This document shows positions 14,652 to 22,705 of a stretch of 27,468 nt of DNA, piece after piece (within the stretch, counting starts at the first letter, position 1; each line of letters starts with the position of its first letter). A program made the translations under genes and the position numbers. The notes beneath the pieces were generated by a model. That model had not been told where the DNA came from, made no database searches, and saw nothing but the letters and a program-made list of their open reading frames with translations. The stretch comes from SYIM01 sp041182885 (GTDB lineage Bacteria; Pseudomonadota; Gammaproteobacteria; Burkholderiales; Burkholderiaceae_E), in assembly GCA_049423065.1 (NCBI GenBank), contig JBMSQB010000063.1, positions 1 through 27,468 of the forward strand, read 5' to 3'.

Positions 14652-15451
14652 CGCTTCCGCTCGGGCAGGCGCTTGATGCGCTGCTTTGGCTCACTGCGAT
14701 CAGCGTCCTGATCCAGTGCGCAGAGGCGCTCCGTCTGCAGGCGGGCGGCCCGTCGCTTGCGCCCTGGCCCTGGTCGATTCAGCGCGATGACCTGGCGGGC
14801 AGCACACGCACGGTTCGACTGCTGTTCGACTGGCTCTATCGTCCAGCGGTCCATCGCACGCAACTGGTGCTTCACGCCCTGGCAGCGGTGAGCCTGCCGC
14901 TGTGGGGGCCAACCGTCGCAGCTGCACTCTTTCTCCTCGCAAGCCAGATCCTGATCTCGGTCCGCTTTCGCGGCGCATTCAATGGCGGCTCCGACTTCAT
15001 GACGCTGGTCGTGCTGATGGGTATCGCCGTCGGCGCGACCGCCACACCGTGGGTCGGCGCCCCGCTTGCCTGGCAGGCCGGGTTGTGGGTCATCAGCATT
15101 CAGGCGCTCAGCTCCTATTTCCTCTCTGGCACAGTGAAGCTGCGCTACGCGGGCTGGCGTGATGGCCGCGCGCTGCCGACGCTGCTCGATGGCGGCATTT
15201 ACGGCCCGCTGCCCGCCGACAGCATGTTGAGAAGTCGGCCGGTGGCCGTCGCCTGCTCCTGGGGCTTCATCGCCTGGGAGGCGGCCTTCCCGCTTGCCAT
15301 GATCGATCCGCGCATCACCACGATCTGGTGCGCAATCGGCGCAGTCTTCCACTTTCTGGTGTGGTGGTTTTTCGGGCTGAACCGCTTCTTCTGGGCCTGG
15401 CTCGCCACGTTTCCGGCGCTGATCGGGTGTGCGACGATGATCCGGGGGTGA
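14648..15451 (+). CDS. HTTM-like integral membrane protein
   Basis: This is a 267-residue, mostly hydrophobic protein with about six membrane helices. It resembles the HTTM (vitamin K-dependent gamma-carboxylase-like) family: FNGGSDFM (111-118) after the third helix, QALSSYFLSGTVKLRYAGW followed by RDG (152-173), and FGLNRFFWAWLATFPAL (242-258). The SGxxKL...WRDG block is the clearest family mark. Such bacterial proteins have no established reaction. It is coupled by ATGA overlap to the 175-residue partner, and no DCC-type thiol-disulfide gene, a frequent HTTM neighbour, is present. It is convergent with the flavodoxin-fold gene, stops six bases apart, with a tiny GGGG/CCCC repeat at the junction. 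Confidence 0.7.
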   Translation: MTLPLGQALDALLWLTAISVLIQCAEALRLQAGGPSLAPWPWSIQRDDLAGSTRTVRLLFDWLYRPAVHRTQLVLHALAAVSLPLWGPTVAAALFLLASQILISVRFRGAFNGGSDFMTLVVLMGIAVGATATPWVGAPLAWQAGLWVISIQALSSYFLSGTVKLRYAGWRDGRALPTLLDGGIYGPLPADSMLRSRPVAVACSWGFIAWEAAFPLAMIDPRITTIWCAIGAVFHFLVWWFFGLNRFFWAWLATFPALIGCATMIRG

Positions 15452-15457
15452 ATCCCC

Positions 15458-16042
15458 TCAGAACCGCTTCATCGCCTCCACCACCCTGGCCCTGAATGCC
15501 GCAAGCGACTGCTCGGTCGCCACATTCATGTGGTAGTGCGCGTGATATTCGGTGCGTACGCCTGGCCCGGTGAGCCTCGGCAGGTAGCGCGTGATGATGC
15601 GGCGCGGCGGATCACCCATGTAGATCGCCATCCAGCGCGGACGTCCGTACGTGGTGATGCCCGCGATACGTCGGATGTTGGTGAGTGCAGGACGCACATT
15701 GGCCGGGTCGCTGATGTCAAAGGCCACGCCGGGCATGAGCACCCGGTCGAAGAAGCCCTTCAGCATGGCGGGCGGCCCAAACGTCCACACCGGAAAGCAC
15801 AACACCAGCGCATCGGCCCGGCGCAAGCGCTCGACATAGCCACGGACCGGCTCGATGTTCGACGGCTCCTCGTGATAGCCCAGCCGTTCCTCGCGGGACA
15901 TCACCGGATTGAAGCCTTCCGCGTAGAGATCGCAGTCATCCACCTCGTGGCCAGCCGCGCGCAAGGTGGTGACCACATCGGCGTGAAGCGAGGCGTGGAA
16001 GCTGGTCTCCACCGGATGGCAGAAGAGCACCATGACTCTCAT
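15458..16042 (-). CDS. NAD(P)H oxidoreductase, flavodoxin-like fold (NQO/KefF type)
   Basis: This is a 194-residue flavodoxin_2 family protein. It opens with MRVMVLFCHPVETSFHASLH, the FMN/FAD phosphate-binding strand-loop of NAD(P)H:quinone oxidoreductases, and has FPVWTFGPPAMLKGFFDRVL, the second family signature that contacts the isoalloxazine and the dimer partner. AGGAAA overlapping the Rieske stop serves as ribosome binding site, and the gap to the Rieske gene is 14 bases. It is the last gene of the minus-strand operon. As no ferredoxin reductase is nearby, it may supply electrons to, or reduce quinone-like products of, the upstream oxygenase; that role is inferred. Confidence 0.88.
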   Translation of the reverse strand: MRVMVLFCHPVETSFHASLHADVVTTLRAAGHEVDDCDLYAEGFNPVMSREERLGYHEEPSNIEPVRGYVERLRRADALVLCFPVWTFGPPAMLKGFFDRVLMPGVAFDISDPANVRPALTNIRRIAGITTYGRPRWMAIYMGDPPRRIITRYLPRLTGPGVRTEYHAHYHMNVATEQSLAAFRARVVEAMKRF

Positions 16043-16056
16043 GGCTGCAAATTTCC

Positions 16057-17085
16057 TCAGGCGCCGGCAAAAACTTCCTGCTCGCCGTGGCGAGCGAGAA
16101 GCTCCATCAGCTGCTTGCGGATCAGCATGCCCGGGCGGTCGCTGTCCATCGAAAACTCAACGCCGCGACGACGCGTGTCGACCAGCGCATCGGGATCGGT
16201 GGCCTCGAGCATCTCGCGGTCTTCGGCTGTGATCTGGCGGTCAAACTCGACCAGCATGGCCTCGGGACAGTCAGCCTCGCTGTCGTTGCGGAACAGCCAC
16301 TGGACCAGCTGCATGCGGCGGTCGTCGATCGGCGTGAAACAGTTGATGATGACGTGCCGCACGCCACTCGGATATTCGATATCAAGCCGGCGGGAGAACG
16401 GCAGAAAATACGCGTTGCGCATCAGGCGTGTCGTGATGGGCTCGGTGGTGCCGCTCACCCGGTGGAACGCGGGCGGGTTGACCGCGTCAATCAGCGTTTC
16501 AGCGTAAAAGCCGCCCTCGCGCTCCACCAGCTCATAACGGCTGGGCCGCGGCTGCGCCGCCACGCCGAAGGTGGCGCGATGCACGAAACTGAAGTGGGCG
16601 TTGTCGAAACTGTTTTCGAGTGCACGCAGCGGACTGGTTGCCCAGGTTTCGTAAAACTGGAAGATGGATCGCCAGCCCGGTGCGCCGAATTCAGGCACCT
16701 CGGGAATGGGTGCGATCGGCTCATCGAGTGCCACCCACGCATAACCGTAGCGCTCCACACAGCGGTAAGCGGGGGTGCAGTAATCAGCCGGGATGGCGCG
16801 CGAGGGCTCGTGTTGCGGAATGCGAATCACCTTGCCTGAGCGGTCATAGCGCCAGCCATGGTAGCCACATTCGAGGACCCCACCGTCGCAGCGCCCCTTG
16901 GAGAGCCTCGCGGTGCGGTGGCAGCAGCGGTCTTTCAGCGCGGCCGGCTCCCCGGCTGCATCAAGGAACAGCACGATCGGTTCGCCCAGCAGCGTGAACG
17001 GGACCGGTTGCCTCTCGCGAAGCATGCTCATGGGCACCACCGCGTGCCAGAACTTTCTGAAGACACGCTGCTGCGACGTGAGCAT
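16057..17085 (-). CDS. Rieske non-heme iron oxygenase, alpha subunit
   Basis: This is a 342-residue oxygenase in the size range of vanillate O-demethylase VanA and N-demethylase-type monooxygenases. The Rieske [2Fe-2S] site is C54-x-H56 and C73-x-x-H76 (CCH...CGYH). The bridging aspartate and mononuclear iron site are seen in ENSFDNAHFSFVH, with D161, H164 and H169. The C-terminal DREMLEATDP is typical of this subgroup. I chose the ATG at 17085: the longer frame would begin inside the FAD oxidase, and MLTSQQRVFRKFWHAVV matches where the family starts. It is 22 bases behind the FAD oxidase. No ferredoxin, reductase or beta subunit is encoded here. O-/N-demethylation or ring hydroxylation of the imported substrate is likely. 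Confidence 0.93.
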   Translation of the reverse strand: MLTSQQRVFRKFWHAVVPMSMLRERQPVPFTLLGEPIVLFLDAAGEPAALKDRCCHRTARLSKGRCDGGVLECGYHGWRYDRSGKVIRIPQHEPSRAIPADYCTPAYRCVERYGYAWVALDEPIAPIPEVPEFGAPGWRSIFQFYETWATSPLRALENSFDNAHFSFVHRATFGVAAQPRPSRYELVEREGGFYAETLIDAVNPPAFHRVSGTTEPITTRLMRNAYFLPFSRRLDIEYPSGVRHVIINCFTPIDDRRMQLVQWLFRNDSEADCPEAMLVEFDRQITAEDREMLEATDPDALVDTRRRGVEFSMDSDRPGMLIRKQLMELLARHGEQEVFAGA

Positions 17086-17107
17086 GACCGGTTCCCTTGA
17101 GTCGCGC

Positions 17108-18562
17108 CTAGAACGACGGCAAGGTGGAGAGCGAGATGCGACCGCTTGCAGCATCGGCCATGATCGACTCCCGCTGCTCCCAGCCACGGAGCTTGCCAGG
17201 ATTGAGAAGCCCCGACGGATCGAACCTCATCTTGGTGGCCACGATGTCGGGGTTCACCTGTCCCTGCTTGCCGTCTTCCACGATGAACACGTGGGGGTTC
17301 GCGATGTAGACGCCATGATCGCGGTGAATCTGCATGATTTCATTGAGCCGCTCTTCGGTGGTAAAGCGCACCAGCTGCAGCCCCGAGCAGTTCATTGCGC
17401 CTTCCTTGGTGCGGATGAATTCCAGATGCACCAGCACCTCGTCGCCCAGCTTCTGGCGCAGTGCCTTGGCCTGCTGCACATGGCGCGAGGGATCGAATCC
17501 GCTCTGGATGTAGGTGAGCCCCTTGTCCACCTTGAGCGCATGCAGCGTGGTGTGATTCCAGGTGTATTCGACAATGGTGCGATTGCTCTTTTTGACTTCC
17601 TCTGCGGTCTTGCGATAGGTGATCGACCCGCCAAACTGCCCCAACACCTGCAGCATGCCAGCCTCGGAAAACTCGGCCACCAGCAGCAGCACTGCATGCG
17701 AACCCGGCTTCATCTGCCCGGCAAGCTGGGGCACGGCACGCATCAGGATCCCGGGGATGGGGTCGGCCAGGAGCGTGACGCTTTTTTTGACGATTCCCGG
17801 CGATACCGCAAGCGCCTGACCGAACTCGATCGCAGCATCGAAGCTGTCAAAGCATGCAATTGCCTCGAGCCAGGGGTGCGCGGGCGCCAGCCCGACTTCG
17901 AGTTCAAGCACCAGTCCGTTGGTGCCATAGACATGGTGCAGCAGCAGGGCCTCGGGGGCGCGCACTTCCACCGCGCGCGGTTCAGGCTCGATGGTCATGG
18001 CCCGCACGCCAAAGACATTGCCGGTGGAGGCGAGCGGCCCGTAATTGACCGAGCCCACGCCACCAAAGCCGCCCCCGTAGAGGCCGCCCAGTGTGGCGCT
18101 GCGGAAAGTGCTGGGCACGCAGCGCAGCTCCCACCCGATTCCGCCGCCTTCCGCGCTCTGCGTCTGGCGGTCGAGCTCCATCATGCGGATGCCGGCTTGC
18201 GCGCGCGCCACACCCGGCTTGTGCCAGAGCAGCTTGTTGTACGCCGACAGGTCAAGAATGACGCCGCCGTGCAGCGGCATGCACTGCCCGTAGTTGCCCG
18301 TGCCGCTGCCGCGTACCGTGATCGGTACGCCAGAGCGGGCACACGCCCCCACCACCGCCCGGATTTCATCCTCGGTGCGCGGACGCGCCACGGCGTCTGC
18401 GCGCAGATGATCAAGCTGACGCTTGAGCACCGGGCTGAACCAGTAGAAGTCCTGGCTGAGGCGCTCGACCCGGGAGTCGGTGATCCACTCGATCGCGCTC
18501 AGCTGTGAAGCCATCTCGGCGGTGTGCGCCTGGACGCGCGAAACATCGAAACTTGCACTCAT
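17108..18562 (-). CDS. FAD-binding oxidase, PCMH/VAO fold (downstream paralogue)
   Basis: This is a 484-residue flavoenzyme of the GlcD/vanillyl-alcohol oxidase superfamily. The FAD pyrophosphate loop reads VRGSGTGNYGQCMPLHGG (83-100), followed by STFRSATLGGLYGGGFGGVGS (151-171) and VYGTNGLVLELEVG (211-224). The common covalent-flavin histidine position is not obvious, so FAD is probably noncovalent. The C-terminus DPSGLLNPGKLRGW is the usual family end. The ATG overlaps the amidohydrolase stop (ATGA). A paralogue lies at 24106-25563, the far end of the operon; they share xxFxWxSPVL near the N-terminus and the HTTLxALKxDxGxTY block. Oxidation of an alcohol, amine or phenol is plausible; the substrate is unknown. 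Confidence 0.9.
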   Translation of the reverse strand: MSASFDVSRVQAHTAEMASQLSAIEWITDSRVERLSQDFYWFSPVLKRQLDHLRADAVARPRTEDEIRAVVGACARSGVPITVRGSGTGNYGQCMPLHGGVILDLSAYNKLLWHKPGVARAQAGIRMMELDRQTQSAEGGGIGWELRCVPSTFRSATLGGLYGGGFGGVGSVNYGPLASTGNVFGVRAMTIEPEPRAVEVRAPEALLLHHVYGTNGLVLELEVGLAPAHPWLEAIACFDSFDAAIEFGQALAVSPGIVKKSVTLLADPIPGILMRAVPQLAGQMKPGSHAVLLLVAEFSEAGMLQVLGQFGGSITYRKTAEEVKKSNRTIVEYTWNHTTLHALKVDKGLTYIQSGFDPSRHVQQAKALRQKLGDEVLVHLEFIRTKEGAMNCSGLQLVRFTTEERLNEIMQIHRDHGVYIANPHVFIVEDGKQGQVNPDIVATKMRFDPSGLLNPGKLRGWEQRESIMADAASGRISLSTLPSF

Positions 18563-19995
18563 GCGGAACAGGTCCTGTCGACAAATGCCTGCGCCTCACG
18601 ACGCAGACCGGAAAGATCAAGGCCAGGGATGGTGCCGTTTTCCACCACCACCCTGCCCTGCACCAGAACGGCCTTGAGCGACGGCTGCCCGCCGCACACC
18701 ACCGGCCCCGAGGCAGGGTCGTGCATGCCGAAGTAGCGCGGATGGTCGAGGTCATAAAGAACCAGATCAGCCGCCATGCCCACTGCGATTGCACCAACGC
18801 CGTCCAGACCCAGCACCCGTGCACCGCCCACCGTGCCCAGATGCACCACGTCCTCAGCGGTCATGGCCCCGGCATGTCCGCCAGGCTGCATCACCCGCGA
18901 GCTGTGCGCGCGCGAATCGGGGCGCTCGCCACTGCGCGGATCGGCGCGGTGAAGCAGCCAGCAGGCGTGCGCTTCATTGGTCATGTCGGCGGCCTCGTTG
19001 GAGGCTGCACCATCGACCGCCAGGCCGATGGGAACGCCCGCCGCCATGGCCTCCGGGATCCGTGCAATGCCCGATCCCAGCCGCGCATTGCTCTGCGGGC
19101 AATGCGCGATGCCGGTGCCAGTGCGGGCGCACATGGCGATTTCGTCATCGGACAGATGCACCATGTGCGCAAACCATACGTCGCTGCCCACCCACTCATG
19201 CTCGGCAACAAACTGCATGGGTGTGCAACCGTGCACGTCCCGGGCCCAACGCACGTAATCAAAGCTTTCCGACAGATGGCTGTGCAGCCGGATGCCCAGC
19301 GATCGGGCGGCTCGCGCCATCTCGCGCAACTGATCAGGCGAGCAGCTCCATGATGGTGTCGTGATCGCGCTCACCACGCGTCGCATCGACATGGGCGAGG
19401 GGTCGTGAAAGTTGTTGACGTCGCGTTCGACCGAGGCAAGAAAGCCATCCAGCGTTTCGGGACTCACCTGAGGCGGCGCGTTGGCATCGGTCATGGCGCG
19501 CGACATGGTTTGCCCGCCCCGGCAAAGCACCATCCGGACGCCCAGCTTCTCGGCCTCCTCGAAGACCGCACGTGAGGCATCGAACGGCATGCCGGGCCAA
19601 TAGTGGTACTGGTGGTCGGCGATGGTGGTGCAACCCGAGAGAAGCAACTCCACCAGGCCGATACGGGCAGCGAGCCTGAGCGAATCCTCCGCATCGAAAA
19701 ATCTGCGATACGGCACCGGAACCGCGCCCAACCAGGGCACGAGCGCGAGATTGATGCCCGCCGGAATGCCCTTCAGCAGACTCTGGAAGAGGTGGTGATG
19801 GGTGTTGACCCAGCCCGGATACACCACACAGCCCGAGGCGTCGATGATGCGCTCGCCAGGCTCGGGCCGGAGCGAACCGATCGCCGAAATCACGCCGTTG
19901 CGGACCCGCACATCGGTGCCGGGGCCAGCGCGCATGGCATCACCCGCCAGCCCTGTCCAGATCGCATCCGAACCGCGGATCAGGAGATTACTCAT
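18559..19995 (-). CDS. Amidohydrolase, 8-oxoguanine deaminase/TrzA-like family
   Basis: This is a 478-residue metal-dependent hydrolase of the ATZ/TRZ branch. Metal-site motifs are VNTHHHLFQ (H66, H68), LHSHLSE (H240, E243), WFAHMVHLSDDE (H277), GTGIAHCPQSNARL (H298) and AVDGAASNE (D328). The GTGIAHCPQSN and VDGxASNE pair is characteristic of 8-oxoguanine/isoguanine deaminase-like enzymes, which remove amino groups from N-heterocycles. The start at 19995 gives MSNLLIRGSDAIWTG, the usual family N-terminus; the longer frame lies inside the permease gene. It overlaps the permease by eight bases and the FAD oxidase by four. Hydrolytic deamination or dehalogenation of an N-containing ring is the most likely reaction; annotation to one substrate is not justified. 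Confidence 0.9.
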   Translation of the reverse strand: MSNLLIRGSDAIWTGLAGDAMRAGPGTDVRVRNGVISAIGSLRPEPGERIIDASGCVVYPGWVNTHHHLFQSLLKGIPAGINLALVPWLGAVPVPYRRFFDAEDSLRLAARIGLVELLLSGCTTIADHQYHYWPGMPFDASRAVFEEAEKLGVRMVLCRGGQTMSRAMTDANAPPQVSPETLDGFLASVERDVNNFHDPSPMSMRRVVSAITTPSWSCSPDQLREMARAARSLGIRLHSHLSESFDYVRWARDVHGCTPMQFVAEHEWVGSDVWFAHMVHLSDDEIAMCARTGTGIAHCPQSNARLGSGIARIPEAMAAGVPIGLAVDGAASNEAADMTNEAHACWLLHRADPRSGERPDSRAHSSRVMQPGGHAGAMTAEDVVHLGTVGGARVLGLDGVGAIAVGMAADLVLYDLDHPRYFGMHDPASGPVVCGGQPSLKAVLVQGRVVVENGTIPGLDLSGLRREAQAFVDRTCSA

Positions 19996-20770
19996 GAGAT
20001 GTCTCGCTTTCATGCCAGCCGCCCAGCGCCCAGCGCGACAGCACCGACATGAGCACAAAGAGCAGCACCCCGGCCACGGTAATGAGGACCAGCGCCGCAA
20101 ACATGCGCGGAATGTTCAGCTGGTAACCCGCCTGCAGGATCTGGTAGGCCAACCCCGTTCCTGTGCCTCCGGTGCCGGCGACGAATTCGGCAACCACCGC
20201 ACCAATGAGAGCCAGCCCCGAGCTGATCCGCAAGCCACCGAAAAAATACGGCAGTGCCGAGGGCACGCGCAGCCGAAACAGCAACTGCATGCGGCTTGCC
20301 CGGTTCATGCGGAAATAGGCGAGCAGGCCCGGATTGACGCTCCGCAGTCCCAGCGTGGTGTTGGAGATGATGGGAAAGAGTGCCACCAGCGTGGCGCAGA
20401 TCACGAGCGACGCGAGCGGGTCCTTCACCCAGATGATGATGAGCGGCGCAATCGCCACAATGGGCGTGACCTGCAACAGCACGGCATAGGGGAAGAACGC
20501 GGTTTCGATCATGCGGCTCTGAACAAACGCCGCCGCCACCACCACCCCCACCACGACCGCTGCGATGAAGGAAAACAGCGTGATACGCATCGTGTTGTAG
20601 AGCGCGCCAAACAGCAGGTTGGCATCCGCCACCAGCGTTTGCGCCACCCGTGCCGGCGACGGCACCAGAAACGGGGGGATCTCGAACGCCACGACCAGCC
20701 CCTGCCACAGGCCGATCAGCACCACCGCAACAATGAGGGGATAAACAACGCGCGCAGCCGAATTGTTCAT
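19988..20770 (-). CDS. ABC transporter permease (NitT/TauT-type)
   Basis: This is a 260-residue membrane subunit with about six helices, of the SsuC/TauC/ThiX-like BPD_transp_1 family. Marks are PPFLVPSPARVAQTL after the first helix and RVPSALPYFFGGLRISSGLALIGAVVAEF, the cytoplasmic coupling-helix region that contacts the ATPase. I chose ATG 20770: it gives MNNSAARVVYPLIVAVV and overlaps the ATPase stop by four bases; the longer frame is arginine-rich and lies in the ATPase gene. It imports the ligand captured by the binding protein encoded at 21591-22571. Confidence 0.93.
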   Translation of the reverse strand: MNNSAARVVYPLIVAVVLIGLWQGLVVAFEIPPFLVPSPARVAQTLVADANLLFGALYNTMRITLFSFIAAVVVGVVVAAAFVQSRMIETAFFPYAVLLQVTPIVAIAPLIIIWVKDPLASLVICATLVALFPIISNTTLGLRSVNPGLLAYFRMNRASRMQLLFRLRVPSALPYFFGGLRISSGLALIGAVVAEFVAGTGGTGTGLAYQILQAGYQLNIPRMFAALVLITVAGVLLFVLMSVLSRWALGGWHESETSHE

Positions 20771-21552
20771 GCGAGCGCCTCGTCTTCCTGCGCCCCGCTT
20801 GCGCGAAGCAGGCAATCCTGCAACTGCTTGGCGTAGGTGGCGAACCGTTGGGACACCCGAAAATCGGCGTTGCGCGGATAGGGTTCGTCGATGATGACCT
20901 CTTCAACGATCCGTCCTGGCCGAGCCGCCATGACGATGACACGATTCGAGAGGTAGACCGCCTCGGTGATGGAGTGCGTCACGAAGATCACCGTGAGTCC
21001 GTTGGCCTGCCACAGGTCGAGCAGATCGCTGTCCAGGCGGTTGCGGGTGATTTCATCCAGGGCACCAAAGGGCTCGTCCATCAGCAAAAGCGTGGGCTCG
21101 GTCACCAGGCCGCGCGCGATCGACACCCGCATCTGCATCCCGCCAGAAAGCTGACGAGGCAGGTTGTCTTCAAAGCGCTCGAGCCCCACCATCTTGAGCG
21201 CCTGCCTCACCCGCGGCTCGGACTGCGCCTTGGGCATCCTGGCAAGATCCATCGGGAGACGCACGTTGGCGAGCACGCTCGCCCAGGGCATCAGCGTGGC
21301 TTCCTGGAAAACAAAGCTCAGTCGATGGCCGGTGGCCTCCACCTGATCAACCGGCTTTCTCCAGAGCAGCAGGCGGCCATCCGAGGGCTCGAGCAGCCCC
21401 GCCACCATTTTCAGCAGCGTGCTCTTGCCGCAACCCGACGGGCCGAGCAGCGTGATGAATTCGCCCTCACGCACCGTGAGGTTGACCGGCAGTAGCGCCT
21501 GGGTGCCGTTGGGATAGGTCTTTTCGACCGAAAGCACTTCAACCGCGGGCAC
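20767..21552 (-). CDS. ABC transporter ATP-binding subunit (NitT/TauT-type)
   Basis: This is a 261-residue nucleotide-binding subunit. The Walker A is GPSGCGKST (37-45), the Q-loop is VFQEATLMPW (Q83), the signature is LSGGM (135-139), the Walker B is LLLMDEP (155-161) with E160, and the H-loop is H193 in VTHSITEAVYLSNRV. ATLMPW and ITEAVYLS are typical of the SsuB/TauB/hydantoin-type importers. The start is GTG at 21552, with a poor ribosome binding site, 38 bases after the binding-protein stop; no in-frame ATG lies upstream. It powers the permease encoded next. Confidence 0.95.
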   Translation of the reverse strand: MPAVEVLSVEKTYPNGTQALLPVNLTVREGEFITLLGPSGCGKSTLLKMVAGLLEPSDGRLLLWRKPVDQVEATGHRLSFVFQEATLMPWASVLANVRLPMDLARMPKAQSEPRVRQALKMVGLERFEDNLPRQLSGGMQMRVSIARGLVTEPTLLLMDEPFGALDEITRNRLDSDLLDLWQANGLTVIFVTHSITEAVYLSNRVIVMAARPGRIVEEVIIDEPYPRNADFRVSQRFATYAKQLQDCLLRASGAQEDEALA

Positions 21553-21590
21553 CTGCTCGCCCGCGATTGCTGCTGCGTCACGACCCGCGT

Positions 21591-22571
21591 TCAGGGCATC
21601 ACCTTCAGGTCGCGAACAAACTCGGTGGTGTAGGTGCGTGCGAGCGACACCTTGGCCGGATCGATGAGCTTCATCTCGACCATCATGTCGTAGGTTTTCT
21701 TCATGCGGTCGTCGGTGATCACGCCAATGCCGAGTTTGGCGGCGTCGCCACCCATCACCATGCCCGAGGACTTGAGCAGCGCGATGCCGTTGGCGAGCTT
21801 GTCATCGGTCATGTTGGGATTGTCTTTCTTGATCGCGGCGTTGGCGGCCGACGGATCGCCCTGGAGGTAATCCTTCCAGCCCTGCATCGTGGCGCGCACA
21901 AACCCCGCCACGGCCTTGGGCCGCTGCTTGACGGTCTTCTCCATGCACACGATGGTTGTGGAGTACGGGGGCCATCCATGGTCGGAGAGCAGGAACACAT
22001 TGGGCTTGAATTTCGCCTGCTGCTCGATCGCGAAGGGCTCGCTGGTCATGTAGCCCTGCTGCACCACGTTCTTGTCAGCGATGAACGGCTGAACATTGAA
22101 CGTGTAGGGGCGCACCTGCGAGTCCTGCAGCTTGTAGGCGGCTTTGAGCCAGGGCCAGTAGGAATTCTGGGCGCCGGTGGAGATCAGGATGGTCTTGCCG
22201 GGCAGATCCTCCATCCTGTTCACCACACCCGGATGCCCGATCAGCACCTGCGGATCCTTCTGAAACGAGGCGGCGACCGTCATCGCATTGATGCCGTTCT
22301 CCCAGCCCTTCATGGTGGACACGTCATAGCCCATGTAGCAGTCGATCTGACCGGCTGCGAGGAGCTGCATGCCATTGACCTGCGGACCGCCCATGCGGAT
22401 GGTGGCGTCGATGCCCTCCTTCTTGTAGAGGCCCGACACCAGCGCCTGGTAGTAGCCGCCGTGCTCGGCCTGCGCATACCAGTTGGTCATGTAGGTGAAT
22501 TTTTCCTGGGCAAACGCCCCTGGAACGGCGGCCACCGCGAACGCGGCACAGACAAGTGAACGAAGCTTCAT
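21591..22571 (-). CDS. ABC transporter substrate-binding protein, NMT1/THI5-like
   Basis: This is a 326-residue periplasmic receptor. The start at 22571 has GGAG eight bases upstream and gives a clean Sec signal, MKLRSLVCAAFAVAAVPGAFA, cleaved before Q22; the longer frame's extra 46 residues are not signal-like. The mature chain starts EKFTYMTNWYAQAEHGGYYQAL, as in NMT1/THI5 and hydroxymethylpyrimidine/riboflavin/hydantoin-type receptors, with KKEGIDATIRMGGPQVNG and LAAGQIDCYMGYD following. The NWYAQAEHGGYYQA segment is the ligand-facing N-terminal loop in this family. A 134-base gap separates it from the creatininase-family gene, enough for an internal promoter. The ligand is probably a small N-heterocycle; that is family-based inference. 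Confidence 0.92.
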   Translation of the reverse strand: MKLRSLVCAAFAVAAVPGAFAQEKFTYMTNWYAQAEHGGYYQALVSGLYKKEGIDATIRMGGPQVNGMQLLAAGQIDCYMGYDVSTMKGWENGINAMTVAASFQKDPQVLIGHPGVVNRMEDLPGKTILISTGAQNSYWPWLKAAYKLQDSQVRPYTFNVQPFIADKNVVQQGYMTSEPFAIEQQAKFKPNVFLLSDHGWPPYSTTIVCMEKTVKQRPKAVAGFVRATMQGWKDYLQGDPSAANAAIKKDNPNMTDDKLANGIALLKSSGMVMGGDAAKLGIGVITDDRMKKTYDMMVEMKLIDPAKVSLARTYTTEFVRDLKVMP

Positions 22572-22705
22572 GTTCGGACTCCATGACGGATTGAGGAAAT
22601 CGGGGACCACTCGGCCAACGCGCCGAAGCGCGTTGCTTGCTGCAAATTCAGTGCCACCATCGGGCTGCCTGAAAGACCTGCGCGGGGGCGGGATAGGCCG
22701 AGCGT

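Noticed and set aside
15440..15457. GGGG-TGAAT-CCCC as a terminator between HTTM-like and flavodoxin-fold genes
   Set aside because: A four-base stem is too short, and there is no T-run; left as a note only.
16898..18508. Plus-strand open frame of 536 codons
   Set aside because: It is antisense to the Rieske oxygenase and FAD oxidase genes, both with complete family motifs; its own translation has none.
21567..22559. Plus-strand open frame of 330 codons
   Set aside because: It is antisense to the ABC substrate-binding protein gene, which has a signal peptide and family motifs.
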